NCBI RefSeq assembly: GCF_027622945.1
Contig: NZ_JAPZVQ010000008.1
Span: 6,413-70,412, forward strand
Direction of reading: 5' to 3'
Source: Glycomyces lechevalierae
GTDB taxonomy: Bacteria > Actinomycetota > Actinomycetes > Mycobacteriales > Micromonosporaceae
Length of the DNA stretch: 64,000 bases
The notes beneath the pieces are model-generated. The model worked only from the letters and a program-made list of their open reading frames with translations, had not been told where the DNA came from and made no database searches. Below are positions 32,293-40,935 of this stretch, one piece after another (position 1 is the stretch's first letter; each line of letters begins with the position of its first letter). Position numbers and translations under genes: made by a program.

Positions 32293-35058
32293 ATGGTGGG
32301 AGCAGTGGCCGATCTGAAACGCCTGGTCATCGTGGAGTCCCCTGCGAAGGCCAAGACGATCGCCTCCTATCTCGGACCCGGCTACATCGTCGACTCCTCG
32401 CTCGGGCACATCCGGGACCTTCCGCGCAGTGCGAAGGAGATCCCGGCCAAATACAAGGACAAGGCCTGGTCGCGGCTGGGCGTGGACGTCGAGAACGACT
32501 TCGCGCCGCTGTACATCGTCAACCCCGACCGCTCGGCGCACGTCAAGAAGCTCAAGGGCTACCTCGCGGAGGTCGACGAGCTCTTCCTCGCCACCGATGA
32601 GGACCGCGAGGGGGAGGCCATCGCCTGGCACCTGCTCGAGACCCTGAAGCCGAAAGTGCCCGTGAAGCGCATGGTCTTCCACGAGATCACGCCGCAGGCC
32701 ATCGCCGAGGCCGCCGCGAACCCGCGCGAGCTCAACCAGGACCTCGTGGACGCCCAGGAAGGGCGGCGCATCCTCGACCGGCTCTACGGGTACGAGGTCT
32801 CCCCGGTCCTGTGGAAGAAGGTGATGCCGCGCCTGTCCGCCGGGCGCGTGCAGTCCGTCGCGACGCGGCTCGTGGTCGAGCGGGAGCGGGCGCGCATGGC
32901 GTTCCGCGCCGCCGACTACTGGGACGTCACCGCGAATCTCGCCACGGATGACGACCAGCGGTTCAAGGCCACGCTCATCGCCGTCGACGGCGACCGCGTC
33001 GCCACCGGCAAGGACTTCGACGCCGCCACCGGGCACGTCAAGGGGAACGTCGTCCACCTCGACGAGGCCGGCGCGCGCGGCCTCGCGCAGCGCCTCGAAG
33101 GCCGCGACTTCACCGTGCTCAAGGTCGAGAAGAAGCCGTACCGGCGCAAGCCGTACGCGCCGTTCATCACCTCGACGCTGCAGCAGGAGGCCGGACGCAA
33201 GCTCCGCCTCTCGAGCGCGCAGGTCATGCGGGTCGCCCAGCGGCTCTACGAGAACGGCCACATCACCTATATGCGGACCGACTCGACGAACCTGTCGAAC
33301 ACCGCGATCAACGCCGCGCGCGCCCAGGCCGCCGAGCTCTACGGCGCCCAGTACGTGCCGTCCGAGCCGCGCCGGTACGCCCGGAAGGTGAAGAACGCCC
33401 AGGAGGCGCACGAGGCCATCCGGCCCTCCGGCGACCGCTTCAAGACCCCGAACCAGCTCAAAGGCCAGCTCTCGGCCGAGGAGCACCGGCTGTACGACCT
33501 CATCTGGCGGCGCACGCTCGCCTCCCAGATGGTCGACGCGACCGGGAACTCCACGTCCGTGCGCACCCGCGCGACCACCCCGGACGGCGAAGAGGCCGAC
33601 TTCGGCGCCTCCGGCAAGACCATCACCAACCCGGGCTTCCTCCTCGCCTACGTCGAGTCCATCGAGGACGGCGACGCGGACGACGCCGAGAAGCGCCTCC
33701 CCGAACTCGCCGAGCGCCAGCACCTCTCCGAGCAGGGCCTCGAGCCGGCCGGGCACACCACGCAGCCGCCGGCGCGCTACACCGAGGCGAGCCTCGTGAA
33801 GGCCCTGGAGGAGCGCGGGATCGGCCGGCCCTCGACGTACGCGTCGATCATGCAGACCATCCAGGACCGCGAATACGTGTTCAAGAAGGGCCAGGCCCTC
33901 GTCCCGGCCTTCCGCGCGTTCGCCGTCATCGGCCTCATGGAGCGCCACTTCCCGCGCCTGGTCGACTACGACTTCACCGCCGGCATGGAGAACGAGCTCG
34001 ACGAGGTCGCCGCCGGGCAGGAGTCCCGCGAGGAGTTCCTCCACAAGTTCTACTTCGGCGGCAAGGACAAAGAGGGCACCGTCGCCGCCTCCGGCGGACT
34101 GCGGCACATGATCGAGGAGGAGCTCGCGAAGATCGACGCCCGCGAGGTCAACTCCATCCCGCTGTACACCGACGACAAGGGCCGCAAGGTCGTCGCCCGC
34201 GTCGGCCGCTACGGGCCCTACCTCGAGCGGACCACGCCCGGGCAGGAGGACGCCGCCGAGCCCGGCAAGCGCCCCTCGATCCCCGAGTCGCTGGCGCCCG
34301 ACGAGCTCACCCCCGAGAAGGGCCAGGAGCTGTTCGAGCTGGCCGAGAACGAGGGCGAGCTCGGCACCCACCCCGAGACCGGCGAGCCCGTGTTCGCGAA
34401 GACCGGCCGCTACGGCCCCTACGTGACCAGCGGCGAGAAGTCCTCCTCGCTGCTCACCGGGCAGAAGCTCTCCGAGATCACCCTCGCCGACGCCGTGAAG
34501 CTCCTGACGCTCCCGCGCCTGGTCGGCAAGGACGCCGAAGGCGAGGAGATCCGCACCGGCCTCGGCCCGCACGGCCCGTACGTCAAGAAGAACCGCGACT
34601 TCCGGTCCCTCGAGAACGAGGAGCAGCTCTTCACGCTCACCCTCGACGAGGCCGAGAAGCTCCTCGCCCAGCCGAAGACCCGCGGACGCCAGCAGCGCGC
34701 CCAGACCCTCCTCAAGGAGCTCGGCCCCGACCCCGTCACGGGCAAGGAGGTCACCCTCAAGGACGGCCGGTTCGGCCCGTACGTGACCGACGGCGAGACG
34801 AACGCGTCGATCCGCAAGACCGACTCGATCGAGGACCTCACCATCGACCGCGCCGCCGAACTGCTCGCCGAGCGCCGCGAGAAGGTCTCCTCCGGGGCCG
34901 TCCCCGCCAAGAAGACCGCGAAGAAGGCCGCCAAGAAAGCGGTGAAGAAGACCGCCGCGAAGAAGACCGCGGCAAAGAAGACCGCCGCCAAGAAAACCGT
35001 CAAGAAGACCACTGCGAAGAAGGCGGCGAAGAAGGCCGCGCCCGCTTCCGACGAGTAG
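32293..35058 (+). CDS. topA: DNA topoisomerase I
   Basis: This 921-residue type IA enzyme relaxes negative supercoils. The Toprim domain starts at LVIVESPAKAKTIASYLG and contains the acidic LATDEDREGEAIAWH motif. The catalytic Tyr is in ITYMRTDSTNLS (about residue 330). Several C-terminal TYR-GPY repeats (RYGPYLE, RYGPYVT, HGPYVK, RFGPYVT) replace zinc ribbons. The protein ends in an alternating Lys/Ala tail (KKTAKKAAKKA-type), which in actinobacterial TopA aids processivity. The start is uncertain: ATG 32293 or GTG 32305. Its leader lies directly next to the tnpB right end. Confidence 0.96.
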   Translation: MVGAVADLKRLVIVESPAKAKTIASYLGPGYIVDSSLGHIRDLPRSAKEIPAKYKDKAWSRLGVDVENDFAPLYIVNPDRSAHVKKLKGYLAEVDELFLATDEDREGEAIAWHLLETLKPKVPVKRMVFHEITPQAIAEAAANPRELNQDLVDAQEGRRILDRLYGYEVSPVLWKKVMPRLSAGRVQSVATRLVVERERARMAFRAADYWDVTANLATDDDQRFKATLIAVDGDRVATGKDFDAATGHVKGNVVHLDEAGARGLAQRLEGRDFTVLKVEKKPYRRKPYAPFITSTLQQEAGRKLRLSSAQVMRVAQRLYENGHITYMRTDSTNLSNTAINAARAQAAELYGAQYVPSEPRRYARKVKNAQEAHEAIRPSGDRFKTPNQLKGQLSAEEHRLYDLIWRRTLASQMVDATGNSTSVRTRATTPDGEEADFGASGKTITNPGFLLAYVESIEDGDADDAEKRLPELAERQHLSEQGLEPAGHTTQPPARYTEASLVKALEERGIGRPSTYASIMQTIQDREYVFKKGQALVPAFRAFAVIGLMERHFPRLVDYDFTAGMENELDEVAAGQESREEFLHKFYFGGKDKEGTVAASGGLRHMIEEELAKIDAREVNSIPLYTDDKGRKVVARVGRYGPYLERTTPGQEDAAEPGKRPSIPESLAPDELTPEKGQELFELAENEGELGTHPETGEPVFAKTGRYGPYVTSGEKSSSLLTGQKLSEITLADAVKLLTLPRLVGKDAEGEEIRTGLGPHGPYVKKNRDFRSLENEEQLFTLTLDEAEKLLAQPKTRGRQQRAQTLLKELGPDPVTGKEVTLKDGRFGPYVTDGETNASIRKTDSIEDLTIDRAAELLAERREKVSSGAVPAKKTAKKAAKKAVKKTAAKKTAAKKTAAKKTVKKTTAKKAAKKAAPASDE

Positions 35059-35075
35059 TCGCGGGTACCCGGACG

Positions 35076-35101
35076 AGTGATCCCGAGGCGACGCGATCAC
35101 T
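35076..35101 (+). terminator. Possible terminator hairpin after topA
   Basis: AGTGATC…GATCACT is a 7-bp stem with a 12-nt loop, 18 bp after the topA stop. It is weak compared with the GC-rich hairpins elsewhere here. Confidence 0.35.
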
Positions 35102-35192
35102 GGAAGTTTGCCCGGTTATGTGGCTTATCTGACAGTGCCATGCCACCGGCCACGCCCGGGTCCTGCGCGTCCCCCTAGGGTTCAGCCTTCCG

Positions 35193-35198
35193 TAAACT
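35193..35198 (+). promoter_or_regulatory. Promoter element GTTCAGC-N5-GTAAACT before the GT4 gene
   Basis: TAAACT with an upstream GTTCAGC resembles the element before the gene at 37486 (GTTCAGC-N3-GTAAACT). The leader to ATG 35328 would be about 125 nt. The rest of 35102–35327 shows nothing else recognisable. Confidence 0.35.
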
Positions 35199-35327
35199 AA
35201 ATGCCGCGTAGATGCAACCCGCAGCGGTGGCTCGCGCGTCAAAGCAATGCGGATCGGTCTCGGCGTAGAGCACCGTCTATCCGTTGTGGCTGAAGACGGC
35301 AATTCTTCGAAAGCGAGTTTCGAGTTC

Positions 35328-36509
35328 ATGCGAATCACATTTCTGGTCCGGAACATCTATGGCATCGGCGGGACCATTAAGACCTCCATCAATACCGCTG
35401 AAGCCCTGGTCGACCTGGGCCACGACGTGACCATCGCCTCATTCGTGAAGCACAAGGCCAAGCCCGCGTTCGCCATCGACCCGCGCATCAAGATCGTCGA
35501 CCTCTGGAACGTCCGCAAGCCCTCCGACGGCGGCGACAAGCTGTCCTTTATCGAGCGGTGGCAGTCGAAGCGGCCGTCATTCCTCGACGCCGACAAGGTG
35601 AACAACCAGGGCGAATCCTCGAAGCTCCTGGACATGAGGGTCAAGAAGTACCTCCAGAAGCTCGACACCGACATCGCCATCGGCACCCAGATCTCCGTGA
35701 ACCTGTACATGGCCGCGTACGGCCGCCCCGACCGGTACGCCATGGTCGCCCAGGAGCATATGTACCTCGACAGCTACCGCGCCAACATGCGCCAGCACAT
35801 CGACGCGCAGTACCCCAAGCTCGACGCGATCGTCACCATCACCGAGGCCGACGCCAAGGCCTACCGCGAGGCCTTCCCCGCGATCACTGAAAAGATCGTC
35901 TGCGTCCCCAACTCGATCCCGGCGAACCCCAACCCGCCCTCGGTGCTCACCGAGCCGGTCATCATGACCGCCGGCCGCATGACGGGCATGAAGGGCTTCG
36001 ACATCCTCATCAAGGCCTTCGCGCAGGTCGCCGAGGAGTTCCCCGAGTGGAAGGTCAAGATCTTCGGGCGCGGCCGCGACCGCAAGAAGCTCGAAGGCCT
36101 CATCACCGAGCACGGCCTCGAAGGCCGCGTCGAGATGCCCGGCCCGGTCACCCCCCTCGACGCCGAGTGGGGCAAGGCCTCCATCGCCGCGATCCCCTCC
36201 CGCTTCGAGCCGTTCGGCCTCGTCATCGTCGAGGCCATGACCGCCGGCCTCCCCGTGGTGTGCACCGCCGTCAAGCACGGCCCGATCGAGATCATCGACA
36301 CCGAGGAGAACGGCCTCCTCGTCGAGTCCCAGAACCCCGCCGCGCTCGCCGACGCCCTCCGCCGGCTCATGGCCGACCCGGACCTGCGCCGCAAGCTCGC
36401 CGACGGCGGCATGGCCACCGCCAAGCGGTTCGAGCCCGACCAGGTCGTGGGCCTCCACGTGCAGCTGTTCGAGAAGGTCCTCAAGGCCCGCGCCACGGCC
36501 GGGTCGTAG
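35328..36509 (+). CDS. Family 4 glycosyltransferase, possibly teichoic-acid related
   Basis: This 393-residue GT-B retaining transferase starts MRITFLVRNIYGIGGTIKTS, the donor/acceptor loop of GT4 enzymes. The C-terminal domain has VIMTAGRMTGMKGFDIL, KIFGRGRDRKKLE and the EX7E region SRFEPFGLVIVEAMTAG. ATG 35328 fits the family start; the longer frame lacks similarity. It leads a run with a cytidylyltransferase, a nucleotidyltransferase and a TagF-like polymerase, suggesting it glycosylates or initiates a teichoic-acid-like polymer. The exact sugar is unknown. Confidence 0.85.
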   Translation: MRITFLVRNIYGIGGTIKTSINTAEALVDLGHDVTIASFVKHKAKPAFAIDPRIKIVDLWNVRKPSDGGDKLSFIERWQSKRPSFLDADKVNNQGESSKLLDMRVKKYLQKLDTDIAIGTQISVNLYMAAYGRPDRYAMVAQEHMYLDSYRANMRQHIDAQYPKLDAIVTITEADAKAYREAFPAITEKIVCVPNSIPANPNPPSVLTEPVIMTAGRMTGMKGFDILIKAFAQVAEEFPEWKVKIFGRGRDRKKLEGLITEHGLEGRVEMPGPVTPLDAEWGKASIAAIPSRFEPFGLVIVEAMTAGLPVVCTAVKHGPIEIIDTEENGLLVESQNPAALADALRRLMADPDLRRKLADGGMATAKRFEPDQVVGLHVQLFEKVLKARATAGS

Positions 36510-36534
36510 CAGCGCAGCGCACCCGCCGCCGCGA

Positions 36535-36559
36535 CGCGCGGGCCCGCTCGGCCCGCGCG
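36535..36559 (+). terminator. Hairpin between the GT4 and cytidylyltransferase genes
   Basis: CGCGCGGGCC-cgctc-GGCCCGCGCG is a perfect 10-bp stem. A new -10-like box (TAGATT, 36574–36579) follows, so the next gene probably has its own promoter. Confidence 0.6.
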
Positions 36560-36573
36560 CGCGGCAGGGAACG

Positions 36574-36579
36574 TAGATT
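36574..36579 (+). promoter_or_regulatory. -10 box TAGATT before the cytidylyltransferase gene
   Basis: TAGATT is about 40 bp before the GTG at 36619, with AGGAGG about 9 nt upstream of that start. Confidence 0.4.
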
Positions 36580-36618
36580 GGTCCGGCAGCCGACCGCCGA
36601 CCAGCAGGAGGACCAGTC

Positions 36619-37329
36619 GTGCCCCACCCACCGACCATCGCGGCGGTCCTCGCCGGCGGCCGCGGCTCCCGCATGGGCGCCGCGGTCCCCAAACAGCTCC
36701 TCGAAGTCGCGGGCAAGCCGGTGCTCCAGCACACCCTCGAGGCCTTCGAGGCCGCCGCCGCGGTCGACCGGATCGTGCTCGTCATGGCCGAGGGCTTCCA
36801 CGACACCGCCTGGGCCATCGCGAAAGCCGCGAATGTGACAAAACTCTCCGCGGTCATCGACGGTGGCGCGACCCGCGCCGACTCCTCCGTCGCCGCGATC
36901 CGCTGGGCCCTCGCCCAGCCCGGCGTCGGCGAGGACGCGAAACTCCTCGTCCACGACGCCGCCCGCATGCTCGTCACCGGCCGCATCATCAACGATGTCG
37001 TTGCCGCCCTTGACGAATGCCAGGCCGTCACCGCCGCGATCCCCTCCTCCGACACGGTCGTCGAGGTGCGGGACGGGCGCATCGTCGACGTCCCCGACCG
37101 GGCCTCCCTCGCCCGCGTCCAGACCCCCCAGGGCTTCCGGCTCGGCCTCATCGCCGCCGCCCACGCCGAAGCCGCCGCCGACCCCGGCTTCACCCCCACC
37201 GACGACTGCTCGGTGGTCCTGCGCTGCCGGCCCGACGTCCCCGTCCGCACCGTCGCGGGCGCCGAACGCAACCTCAAAGTGACCGAACCCGCTGATCTCG
37301 CCCTCGCCGAGGCCCTCCTCGACCGGTGA
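36619..37329 (+). CDS. IspD/TarI-type cytidylyltransferase
   Basis: This 236-residue enzyme activates a polyol or methylerythritol phosphate with CTP. The P-loop-like LAGGRGSRMGAAVPKQLLEVAGKP, LVHDAARMLV (CTP site) and RVQTPQGFRLGL motifs are those of the IspD/TarI family. IspD makes CDP-methylerythritol for isoprenoids; TarI makes CDP-ribitol for teichoic acid. Neighbouring a TagF-like polymerase favours a polyol-phosphate role, but no TarJ-type reductase is seen and the sequence could equally be the cell's IspD. AGGAGG precedes GTG 36619. Confidence 0.85.
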   Translation: MPHPPTIAAVLAGGRGSRMGAAVPKQLLEVAGKPVLQHTLEAFEAAAAVDRIVLVMAEGFHDTAWAIAKAANVTKLSAVIDGGATRADSSVAAIRWALAQPGVGEDAKLLVHDAARMLVTGRIINDVVAALDECQAVTAAIPSSDTVVEVRDGRIVDVPDRASLARVQTPQGFRLGLIAAAHAEAAADPGFTPTDDCSVVLRCRPDVPVRTVAGAERNLKVTEPADLALAEALLDR

Positions 37330-37438
37330 CCGTCACCCCCGGTCCCTGCCGCGCGACAGCCCGCATCATCAGCGCATTCACATGTGACCCCCGTGGAAAC
37401 CGCACGTTGGGCCATGCGTCACGGGACGTTCAGCTAGG

Positions 37439-37444
37439 TAAACT
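37439..37444 (+). promoter_or_regulatory. Promoter element GTTCAGC-N3-GTAAACT
   Basis: TAAACT, 42 bp before ATG 37486, is preceded by GTTCAGC, as upstream of the gene at 35328. Two neighbouring polymer genes may thus share control. Confidence 0.35.
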
Positions 37445-37485
37445 GCACCAATCCATCATCCAAACCGAACGAGGTGGCACTCGAC

Positions 37486-38181
37486 ATGTCCACGAACATC
37501 GTGATCCTCGCGGCCGGCGTCGGCTCCCGGCTCGGCAAGCCGCACCCGAAGCCGCTGACGCCCCTGAACACCGGCGAGACCATCCTCGGCCGCTCCCTGC
37601 GCCTGCTCACCTCCCGGTTCAGCCGCCACTCCATCCACCTCGTCGTCGGCTTCAAGAAGGAGATGATCATGGAGGAGGTGCCCGACGTCGGCTTCATCTA
37701 CAACCAGGCCTACGGCGACACCAATACCTCCAAGAGCCTCCTCAAGGCCTTCAACATCCTCGGCCCCGGCGGGGTCCTCTGGCTCAACGGCGACGTCGTG
37801 TTCGACCCCCAGGTGCTCGACGTGATCCTCCCGCACATCGCCATGGACCGCTCCTTCATCTCCGTCAACACCGCGAAGGTCTCCGACGAGGAGGTCAAGT
37901 ACACCCTCGGCGCCGACGGGTACATCAACAAGCTCTCCAAGAAGGTCAGCGACGGCGCGCTCGGCGAGGCCGTGGGCATCAACTACGTCTCCGCCGACGA
38001 CCGCGCGCTCGTCGCCAAGCGCCTCGCCGAGGTCGACGACCAGGACTACTTCGAGGGCGGCATCGAGCTCGCCATCGAGAAGGACGGCCTCAAGTTCGAA
38101 GCCGTCGACATCTCCCAGCACAACGTCATCGAGGTCGACTTCGCCGAAGACCTCAACAGCGTCAACCAGGCGTTCAAGTAA
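37486..38181 (+). CDS. Sugar/choline-phosphate nucleotidyltransferase
   Basis: This 231-residue nucleotidyltransferase starts NIVILAAGVGSRLG and continues KPHPKPLTPLNTGETIL, the NTP-binding motif of the RfbA/LicC superfamily. Metal-binding Asp lies in LWLNGDVVFD, and YFEGGIELAIEKDG closes the active site. The closest recognisable type is the LicC-like/MobA-like cytidylyltransferase, which activates small phosphorylated alcohols. GAGGTGG lies about 8 nt before the ATG at 37486; the upstream in-frame GTG at 37474 overlaps this RBS. Likely supplies a CDP- or UDP-linked precursor for the downstream polymerase. Confidence 0.8.
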   Translation: MSTNIVILAAGVGSRLGKPHPKPLTPLNTGETILGRSLRLLTSRFSRHSIHLVVGFKKEMIMEEVPDVGFIYNQAYGDTNTSKSLLKAFNILGPGGVLWLNGDVVFDPQVLDVILPHIAMDRSFISVNTAKVSDEEVKYTLGADGYINKLSKKVSDGALGEAVGINYVSADDRALVAKRLAEVDDQDYFEGGIELAIEKDGLKFEAVDISQHNVIEVDFAEDLNSVNQAFK

Positions 38182-38217
38182 AAGGTCCCGCAGGAGTGAC
38201 CGCTCGACAGACACCGT

Positions 38218-38244
38218 GCGGCGCCGGGCCCGGCCCGGCGCCGC
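38218..38244 (+). terminator. Hairpin between nucleotidyltransferase and polymerase genes
   Basis: GCGGCGCCGGG-cccgg-CCCGGCGCCGC is an 11-bp stem, 37 bp after the stop at 38181. Confidence 0.6.
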
Positions 38245-38274
38245 GCGCACGAACCTAGCCGAAGGCCCGGTGCG

Positions 38275-39978
38275 TTGAAGAAACTGCTCAAGTCGCTGCC
38301 GATCTGGCTCAACCTGCTCGCGGTGGCCTCCGTCGTGACGGCCGTCGCGATCGCCTCGCAGCCCTGGATCACCCTGCTCGTCGCCGTCGCCGTGTTCGGC
38401 ATGATCACGTGGAAGGTCCCGGACGCGCTCGTCAGCATGCGCATGGCGCGCACCATGACCGCGCTCGCCGTGCTCATCACCGCCTGGAACCACGGCGGGA
38501 CCGACCGCTGGCCGTTCCTCGTCGCCGGCGTCCTCGTCACCCTGTTCATCGTCGGCGCCGACACGATCGCCAAGGCGCTCAACGTCGGCTTCCTCCAGAC
38601 GAGCAACCTCGACATCGAGCGCTCCAAGCGCGAGCGCTGGTCCACCCCGCCCGCGATCGGGCTCGTCATGAACTGGCTGACGATCCTCTACGCCGTCGCC
38701 GCCTGGCCCGAGGCCCCCTTCGGCACCGCCGTCGACCTCGTGTTCGTCGCCCTCACCGGCGTGGCCCTCGCCTGGACCGGCGTCGCCGTCCTCGACGGCT
38801 ACCTCCACCGCAAGCGCGAACCCCATCCCGTCGACGGCCGCGTCATGACCGCCGTGACCCGCCTCCAGCCGAAGTTCGTGATCCACTTCGCCGGCGCGCG
38901 CGAGTCCGAGTACCAGCTCAACATGTGGCTGCCGTACTTCGAGCAGGTCGGCGACCCGTACATGATCATCATCCGCGACCGCTACCTCTACGACGGGATC
39001 GCAGCGCGCACCAGCGCCCCCATCGTGCTCGTGCCCGCCCAGTCGGTGCTCGACACGATCCTCCCCGAGAGCGTCCGCGCCTGCTACTACGTCAACCACG
39101 CGGTCAAGAACGCGCAGCTCATCAAGCTCGACAACTACCTCCACGTGCAGCTCATGCACGGCGACTCGGACAAGGCCATCAGCCGCAGCCCCGTCTCGCT
39201 CATGTACGACCGGGTGTTCGTCGCCGGGCAGGCCGGCGTCGACCGCTACCACCGCCACGGCGTCGACATCCCGAACTACAAGTTCCGCAAGATCGCCCGG
39301 CCGCAGCTCCACGACCTCAAGGTGGGCGAGCGCGACAAGATCGAGGGCGCGCGCCCGGTGGTGCTGTACACGCCCACGTGGACCGGCCTCACCGCCGACG
39401 TGAACTACTCGTCCCTCAAGCAGGGCAAGCGGATCGTCGAGGCCGTGCTCGCGCGGGACGTGACGCTGATCTTCCGCACGCACCCGTACACGCGCACCAA
39501 CGCCGCCTACCAGGCGCTCGCGGACGAGATCAAGGCCATCATCGCGGCCGACGCGGCCAAGACCGGCCGGGCGCACCTGTGGGGGGCGCAGGCCGAGACC
39601 GAGGTGAGCCTGACGGACTGCGTGAACGCGGCCGACGTGGCGATCTCGGACATCAGCGGCACCGCCTCGGACTGGATCTACAGCGGGCGGCCGTTCGCGA
39701 TGACGGACCCGAAGGGCTTCAAGGAGCACTACCTCGCGGAGTTCCCGCTGGCGAAGGCCTCGTACCTGCTCGACCCGGACGCGGGGAACGTCGAGAAGGT
39801 CCTCGACGAGCTGCTGGTGACCGACTCGAAGGCCGTGCTGCGGGCCGAGATCCGCGAGTACTACCTCGGCGACGTGGCCCCGGAGGACCTGGTGCCGCTG
39901 TTCGTCGAGGAGGTCAAGGCGACGTACGCCGAGCCGGTGCGGAAGATCGCCACCGGCGAGTCCGCCCTCGCCGCGTAA
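38275..39978 (+). CDS. CDP-glycerol/ribitol glycerophosphotransferase (TagF/TarL-like)
   Basis: A 567-residue polymerase or primase of the teichoic-acid family: transfers glycerol- or ribitol-phosphate from its CDP derivative to a lipid-linked acceptor. Four to five hydrophobic segments occupy about residues 10–180. The GT-B-like catalytic part has the conserved His in QLMHGDSDK and the phosphate-site ISDISGTASDWIYSGRPF motif, with LIFRTHPYT between them. The start is TTG 38275; a GAAGG sequence lies about 12 nt upstream. Together with the two nucleotidyltransferases upstream it defines a teichoic-type module. A 17-bp terminator follows. Confidence 0.88.
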   Translation: MKKLLKSLPIWLNLLAVASVVTAVAIASQPWITLLVAVAVFGMITWKVPDALVSMRMARTMTALAVLITAWNHGGTDRWPFLVAGVLVTLFIVGADTIAKALNVGFLQTSNLDIERSKRERWSTPPAIGLVMNWLTILYAVAAWPEAPFGTAVDLVFVALTGVALAWTGVAVLDGYLHRKREPHPVDGRVMTAVTRLQPKFVIHFAGARESEYQLNMWLPYFEQVGDPYMIIIRDRYLYDGIAARTSAPIVLVPAQSVLDTILPESVRACYYVNHAVKNAQLIKLDNYLHVQLMHGDSDKAISRSPVSLMYDRVFVAGQAGVDRYHRHGVDIPNYKFRKIARPQLHDLKVGERDKIEGARPVVLYTPTWTGLTADVNYSSLKQGKRIVEAVLARDVTLIFRTHPYTRTNAAYQALADEIKAIIAADAAKTGRAHLWGAQAETEVSLTDCVNAADVAISDISGTASDWIYSGRPFAMTDPKGFKEHYLAEFPLAKASYLLDPDAGNVEKVLDELLVTDSKAVLRAEIREYYLGDVAPEDLVPLFVEEVKATYAEPVRKIATGESALAA

Positions 39979-39987
39979 TACGCTGTT

Positions 39988-40024
39988 CCGAAGGGGCCCT
40001 GCCGATCCGGCAGGGCCCCTTCGG
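39988..40024. terminator. Strong bidirectional terminator
   Basis: CCGAAGGGGCCCTGCCG and its exact complement form a 17-bp stem around a 3-nt loop, between the polymerase gene and the convergent gene ending at 40029. Confidence 0.9.
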
Positions 40025-40028
40025 CGTC

Positions 40029-40868
40029 TCAGCGGGCGTCGGCGGTGTTCCGGAGGCGGGTCGGGAACGCCAGGGGCGTCGTGCCGCGGGAGGCGGCGAC
40101 CGTGGCCGGGTGCGGGGCGACGAGGCCGAGCTTGTCGCGGGCGTCGCACAGGTCCGCGAGCTTCTCGTAGGCGCGGGCGCCGAGCAGTTCGGTGAGCTCC
40201 ACGGCGTACGAGAGGTACACGGGCTCGGCCGCGGTGTGCGCGGTCGGCGAGGCGGTGCACCACCAGTCGAAGTCGTGCCCGCCCGGGCCCCACGAGGCGC
40301 GGTCGAACTCGGTGATGAGGGTGACCGAGACCTCGGTGCCGTCGGCGCGGTGCTCGGTCTTGAAGTCGCGCTTCACCGGCAGCTGCCAGCACACCTCGGG
40401 CTTGTACTCCATCGGGTGGACGCCGTCGCGCATCGCCTGCTGGTGCAGGGCGCAGCCGGCGCCGGTGGGGAAGCCCTCGCGGTTGTGGAAGACGCACGCG
40501 CCGTCGACGACGGCGGTCTTCTTCGCGGGCTCCTCCTCGCCGTCCTCGTTCTCGAGGGTGTCGTCGACGATGGTGTCCTTCCACCGCCGGTGCAGCTGCC
40601 AGGTCTCGGGCGTGAGCTTCTTGACGATCTGCTTGGTGCGCTTGATGTCGGCCTCGTCCGTGTAGAACGCGCCGTGCAGGCAGCAGCCGTCGGCGGGCTG
40701 GTCGGCCTCGATCCCGGGGCAGCCGCCCTCTTCGGGATGCCTGCCGAACACGCACCCCCAGCGCGACAGCAGCCAGGTGAGATCGGCCCGGACCATGGTC
40801 TCGGGGTCGTCGGGATCGAGGAATTCGACCCATTCGCGGTCGAAGTCCTGCGCCACCTCGTCGGTCAT
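40029..40868 (-). CDS. Conserved Cys-rich actinobacterial protein, unknown function
   Basis: This 279-residue soluble protein resembles DUF3109/YkgJ-like proteins with a Cys cluster. Cysteines occur in CVFGRHPEEGGCPG, DGCCLHGAFYTD, ACVFHNREGFPTGAGCALH and EVCWQLPV, spaced as in metal or Fe–S binding proteins. A DFDWWCTASP segment follows near residue 205. It has no signal peptide or membrane segment. ATG 40868 is fixed by a TACCTT box 6 nt upstream. The convergent and divergent neighbours are unrelated. I recall close relatives in most actinobacteria, but no function. Confidence 0.75.
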   Translation of the reverse strand: MTDEVAQDFDREWVEFLDPDDPETMVRADLTWLLSRWGCVFGRHPEEGGCPGIEADQPADGCCLHGAFYTDEADIKRTKQIVKKLTPETWQLHRRWKDTIVDDTLENEDGEEEPAKKTAVVDGACVFHNREGFPTGAGCALHQQAMRDGVHPMEYKPEVCWQLPVKRDFKTEHRADGTEVSVTLITEFDRASWGPGGHDFDWWCTASPTAHTAAEPVYLSYAVELTELLGARAYEKLADLCDARDKLGLVAPHPATVAASRGTTPLAFPTRLRNTADAR

Positions 40869-40874
40869 CCCACC

Positions 40875-40880
40875 AAGGTA
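40875..40880 (-). promoter_or_regulatory. -10 box TACCTT of a leaderless gene
   Basis: On the minus strand TACCTT ends 6 nt before the ATG at 40868. Confidence 0.55.
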
Positions 40881-40935
40881 CCCGGCCGGGAGCGGTCCGA
40901 ACGGGACGCGCGCCCGCCGCGAAGGGACGACCCTC

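Noticed and set aside
34900..35055. Tandem repeat at the end of topA
   Set aside because: It simply encodes the Lys/Ala-rich tail known from actinobacterial topoisomerase I, so it is not a separate repeat element.
32194..35100. A 968-codon open frame on the minus strand
   Set aside because: It is the antisense of topA; its composition (Gly/Leu/Arg/Val) is the usual GC-driven shadow, and topA has full catalytic motifs.
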